Shown piece after piece: positions 61,063 through 64,000 of a stretch of 64,000 nucleotides of DNA. The stretch covers positions 1 to 64,000 of the forward strand of contig NZ_JAHKRM010000048.1 of assembly GCF_019396345.1 (NCBI RefSeq). Direction: 5' to 3'. The notes under the pieces are model-generated. The model ran no database searches. It saw only the letters and a program-made list of their open reading frames with translations, and was not told the DNA's origin. A program made the translations under genes and the position numbers. The DNA is from Nonomuraea guangzhouensis. Lineage in GTDB: Bacteria > Actinomycetota > Actinomycetes > Streptosporangiales > Streptosporangiaceae. The stretch's first letter is position 1. Each line of letters starts with the position of its first letter.

Positions 61063-61994
61063 TCGCCATGGTGCTGCAACTGCTCGTGGTGGCCGCCGGA
61101 GCGCCCCTGCTCGTCGGCCTGATGCGCCAGGTCAGGGCCCGCCTGGAGGGCCGCGCGGGCGCCGGGGTACGGCAGCCGTGGCGCGACCTGCGCAAGCTGG
61201 TGCGCAAGGAGGCCATCGCTCCGCACGGCACGGGCTGGCCGTTCAGGGCCGCGCCGCCGCTGCTGGCCGGGACCACGCTGGTGGTCGCCGCGGCGGTGCC
61301 GCTGGTCACCGCCGACTCGCCGCTCGACGGCGTCGCCGACCTGTTCGCGGTCGCCGCGCTGCTCGCGCTCGGCTCGGTGGCGCTGGCGCTGGGCGGGCTC
61401 GACACGGGCACCGCGTTCGGCGGGATGGGCGCCAGCCGTGAGATGACCGTGCTCGCCCTGGTCGAGCCGACGATCCTGCTGGCCGTTTTCGCGCTGTCGA
61501 TCCGGGTCGGCACCACCGACCTCGGCGCGATCGTCACCGCCACCGCGAGCAGCCCGCTGTCGCTCATCTCCCCGGTCAGCCTGCTCGCCGCCGTCGCGCT
61601 CGCGGTGGTCACCATCGCCGAGTCGGGCCGGATCCCGGTGGACAACCCCTCGACCCACCTGGAGCTGACGATGATCCACGAGGCGATGATCCTGGAGTAC
61701 GCGGGTCCCGACCTGGCGCTCATCGAGTGGGCCTCGGCGATGCGGCTGACGGTCATGCTGGGGCTGTTCGCCGGGCTGTTCGCGCCGTTCGGCATCGCCA
61801 CCGCGACCGCCGGGCCGGTCGCGCTGCTGGTCGCCGTGGTGGCGTTCGCCGCGAAGGTGGCGCTGCTGGGCGGCGCGCTGGCGGCCGGCGAGGTGTTCAT
61901 GGCCAAGCTGCGCCTGTTCCGCATCCCCGAACTGCTGGCCGGCTCGTTCCTGATGGCCCTGCTGGCGGTCGCCGCCTCCTTCTTCCTGGCGTGA
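61059..61994 (+). CDS. hyfC: Hydrogenase-4 component C-like subunit (NuoH family)
   Basis: 311 residues from a GTG overlapping the previous stop. NuoH/HycD features: ARLEGRAGAGVRQPWRDLRKLVRKE, ESGRIPVDNPSTHLELTMIHEAMILEYAGPDLAL. It anchors the peripheral arm to the membrane. It corresponds to Rv0084 (HycD). Confidence 0.94.
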   Translation: MIAMVLQLLVVAAGAPLLVGLMRQVRARLEGRAGAGVRQPWRDLRKLVRKEAIAPHGTGWPFRAAPPLLAGTTLVVAAAVPLVTADSPLDGVADLFAVAALLALGSVALALGGLDTGTAFGGMGASREMTVLALVEPTILLAVFALSIRVGTTDLGAIVTATASSPLSLISPVSLLAAVALAVVTIAESGRIPVDNPSTHLELTMIHEAMILEYAGPDLALIEWASAMRLTVMLGLFAGLFAPFGIATATAGPVALLVAVVAFAAKVALLGGALAAGEVFMAKLRLFRIPELLAGSFLMALLAVAASFFLA

Positions 61995-61999
61995 GTGAG

Positions 62000-62659
62000 A
62001 TGACTGATCCCCTGTACGTGCAGGCGCTCGACCTGGCCTGCGGCGCCTTCCTGCTGACCGGGGTGCTGGTGCTGTGGCGGCGCGACCTGGCCGCGATCAT
62101 CTGGCTGTTCGGGCTGCAGGGAGTGGCCCTGGGCGCGCTGATCACGGTCAGAGGGCTGCACGAGGCCGACGTGGAGCTGACCGTGCTCGGCCTCGGCGTG
62201 GGGCTGCTGCGCGCGGTGCTCCTGCCCTACCTGATGCGGCGCGCGCTGGCAGCCGGCGAGGAGGGTCGCGAGGCCCGGCCGCACGTCAGCGTCGCCGCGT
62301 CGCTGCTGGTCACGGCCGTCCTGACGATGATCGCGTACGCGGTCTCCCAGCCCCTGGTACGCCTGGCGCCCACCCCCGCCACCCAGGCCGTGCCGATCGC
62401 GCTGACCGTGCTGCTGGTGGGCTTCTTCGTGCTGGTCACCAGGAGGCGGGCGCTGTCACAGGTGGTCGGGTTCCTGCTGATGGACAACGCCATCACCGCC
62501 GCCGCGTTCCTCACCACCACCGGGGTGCCGCTGGTGGTGGAGCTGGGCGTCTCCCTCGACGTGCTGCTCGCCGTACTGGCGCTGCAGGTTCTGACCACCC
62601 GGATGCGGGCCGCGTTCGGCGGCACCGACCTCGACGAGCTACGGGAGCTGCACGACTGA
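62000..62659 (+). CDS. hyfE: Hydrogenase-4 component E-like membrane subunit
   Basis: 219 residues. ATG 62000 is used; GTG 61991, overlapping the hyfC stop, is possible. HyfE family sequence: LFGLQGVALGALITVRGLHEADVEL, VVGFLLMDNAITAAAFLTTTGVPLVVELGVSLDVLLAVLALQVLTTRM. About seven helices, NuoK-like in the C-terminal part. It corresponds to Rv0085. Confidence 0.88.
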   Translation: MTDPLYVQALDLACGAFLLTGVLVLWRRDLAAIIWLFGLQGVALGALITVRGLHEADVELTVLGLGVGLLRAVLLPYLMRRALAAGEEGREARPHVSVAASLLVTAVLTMIAYAVSQPLVRLAPTPATQAVPIALTVLLVGFFVLVTRRRALSQVVGFLLMDNAITAAAFLTTTGVPLVVELGVSLDVLLAVLALQVLTTRMRAAFGGTDLDELRELHD

Positions 62660-64000
62660 TGATGATCGTCCCGGTGGCGCTGCCGCTCGCGGCCGCCTGC
62701 CTGTACGCCCTGTTCGGCTGGAACCGCGTGACGGCGTGGCTCGGCGCCCTGTCCGCGGGCGGGCTGCTCGCCGCCGCTGTCCTGCTCGCGCGGGCCGGTG
62801 ACGAGAGCGGGCTGTGGGGGCTGCTGCGGGTGGACGCGCTCAGCGCGTACATGCTGATCGTGATCGGTGTCGTGGCGCTGCTCGCGATGCTGGCCAGCCC
62901 CGGCTATCTGCGGGCCGAGGCGAGCGCCGGGCACGCGGGGCCGGCGGCCGCCCGCCGCTACGGGATCTTCACCCAGTGCTTCGTGGCGGCGATGGCGACG
63001 GCCGTGCTCGCCGCCAGCCTCGGGATGCTCTGGGTGGCGGTGGAGGCGACCACGATCCTGACCGCGTTCCTGGTCGGGCACCGCCGTACCAGGAAGGCCA
63101 CCGAGGCGGCCTGGAAGTACGTGGTGATCTGCTCGGTCGGCATCGCGCTCGCGCTGCTCGGCCTGGTGATCGTGCACTACGCCGCCGTGCACGCCGGGCT
63201 GTCCACGCGCGAGGGGCTCGACTGGGTGTCGCTGGCCGGGCACGCCGGGCGGCTCGACCCGGGGGTGACGCGGATCGCGGTGGTGCTGCTCGTGCTCGGC
63301 TTCGGCGCCAAGGCGGGGCTGGCGCCGCTGCACGCCTGGCTGCCCGACGCGCACAGCCAGGCGCCCGCGCCGGTGTCGGCGCTGATGTCCGGGGTGCTGC
63401 TGTCGGTGGCGTTCTACGCGATCCTGCGGGTCAAGGTGATCTCCGACGGGGCGCTCGGGCCGGGGTTCTGCCGGTTGCTGCTGATCGTGGTGGCGCTGGC
63501 GTCGCTGGCCGTGGCGGCGGCGCTGCTGATCGGGCAGCGTGACGTCAAGCGGATGCTGGCCTATTCGAGCATCGAGCACATGGGGCTGATCGCGCTCGGC
63601 GCGGCCATCGGCAACGGCCTGGCACTGGCGGCCGTGCTGCTGCACATCCTGGGGCACGGGCTGGGCAAGTCGGTGCTGTTCATCGGGTCCGGGCGGATCC
63701 AGCAGGCGGCCGGGAGCAGCCGGATCGACGAGGTGCGCGGGCTGGGCGGGCAGGCACCCGGACTGGCCACGATCTTCGGACTCGGGCTGCTGGCGCTGCT
63801 GGGGTTGCCGCCGTTCAGCCTGTTCGCCAGCGAGCTCGGCATCGTACGGGCGGGCTTCACGGCCGGGCTCGGGTGGGCGATGGCGCCCGCGCTGGTGCTC
63901 ATGCTGGTGATCGTCGCGGGCGTGGGCGGGACGGCCGGCCGCATGCTGCTCGGCGACGCGCCACCGGGCGCGGAGGGCGGGCTGGGGATCCGCCTGCGGG
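62659..64000 (+). CDS. hyfF: Hydrogenase-4 component F-like proton-translocating subunit (partial)
   Basis: At least 447 codons, open at the window end. It starts at ATG 62659 overlapping the hyfE stop. NuoN/M-like motifs: WVAVEATTILTAFLVGHRRT (key Glu), FGAKAGLAPLHAWLPDAHSQAPAPVSALMSG (key Lys), QRDVKRMLAYSSIEHMGLI and LHILGHGLGKSVLF. It corresponds to Rv0086. The large subunit (HycE-like) would be expected next. Confidence 0.92.
   Translation, partial: MMIVPVALPLAAACLYALFGWNRVTAWLGALSAGGLLAAAVLLARAGDESGLWGLLRVDALSAYMLIVIGVVALLAMLASPGYLRAEASAGHAGPAAARRYGIFTQCFVAAMATAVLAASLGMLWVAVEATTILTAFLVGHRRTRKATEAAWKYVVICSVGIALALLGLVIVHYAAVHAGLSTREGLDWVSLAGHAGRLDPGVTRIAVVLLVLGFGAKAGLAPLHAWLPDAHSQAPAPVSALMSGVLLSVAFYAILRVKVISDGALGPGFCRLLLIVVALASLAVAAALLIGQRDVKRMLAYSSIEHMGLIALGAAIGNGLALAAVLLHILGHGLGKSVLFIGSGRIQQAAGSSRIDEVRGLGGQAPGLATIFGLGLLALLGLPPFSLFASELGIVRAGFTAGLGWAMAPALVLMLVIVAGVGGTAGRMLLGDAPPGAEGGLGIRLR

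Overview
This window is a high-GC actinobacterial chromosome segment. GTG and TTG starts, 4-bp stop/start overlaps (ATGA, GTGA), GGAG-type ribosome binding sites and strong C/G bias at third codon positions are seen throughout. Gene order closely follows the pgsA-PatA-pimA ... pdxS ... pdxT-yebC-ruvCAB-yajC-secDF-apt-rel, hisS-aspS, alaS-ruvX-mltG-aroE and infC-rpmI-rplT-TsnR-kinase-pheST blocks known from Streptomyces and Mycobacterium. Overall content suggests a Streptosporangiales-type organism such as Nonomuraea or a relative; this assignment is inference.

Layout. 1-4.4 kb: a partial secreted protein, a GHL10-type glycosidase and an EF-G2-like GTPase, all on the minus strand. 4.6-9.9 kb: the phosphatidylinositol mannoside operon (pgsA, acyltransferase, pimA), a LemA-like protein, a DUF3048 lipoprotein and pdxS. 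9.9-14.4 kb is the accessory part: a GC-rich triplicated repeat, a Tat-type PhoD phosphatase and an IS200/IS605 element carrying intact tnpA and tnpB. The element sits inside the remains of a membrane transporter gene. 14.4-27.6 kb: pdxT, yebC, an unusual two-half MalF/MalG-like permease, an Eis-like acetyltransferase, ruvCAB behind a good LexA (SOS) box, yajC-secD-secF behind a structured leader, apt and the bifunctional (p)ppGpp enzyme. 27.6-38.7 kb: a nucleotidyltransferase-cupin fusion, a DUF349 protein, two membrane cyclophilins flanking an MBL hydrolase-hisS-aspS unit, a DUF2231 protein, rarA and two small membrane proteins. 38.7-46.1 kb: alaS-ruvX-mltG-mltG-aroE with two consecutive mltG paralogues. 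46.1-54.6 kb: a decayed Phd/VapC toxin-antitoxin pair, infC-rpmI-rplT behind an attenuator-like leader, an rRNA methyltransferase, an orphan PAS histidine kinase and pheST. 54.6-58.4 kb: two MFS exporters and two small genes on the minus strand. 58.6-64 kb: the start of a hydrogenase-4-like (hyf, Rv0082-Rv0086-like) membrane oxidoreductase operon that runs off the window.

Most genes are housekeeping. The most notable signals are: the fused permease with no ABC partners; the hydrogenase-4-like complex; the tandem MltG pair with a repetitive disordered N-terminus; the nucleotidyltransferase-cupin fusion; the intact TnpB with a predictable guide; a dispersed intergenic hairpin repeat present in two inverted copies; and several cis-regulatory structures upstream of ruvC, yajC, rel, aroE and infC. 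No rRNA, tRNA or CRISPR array was seen. No strong candidate for a wholly new defence or biosynthetic system was found.
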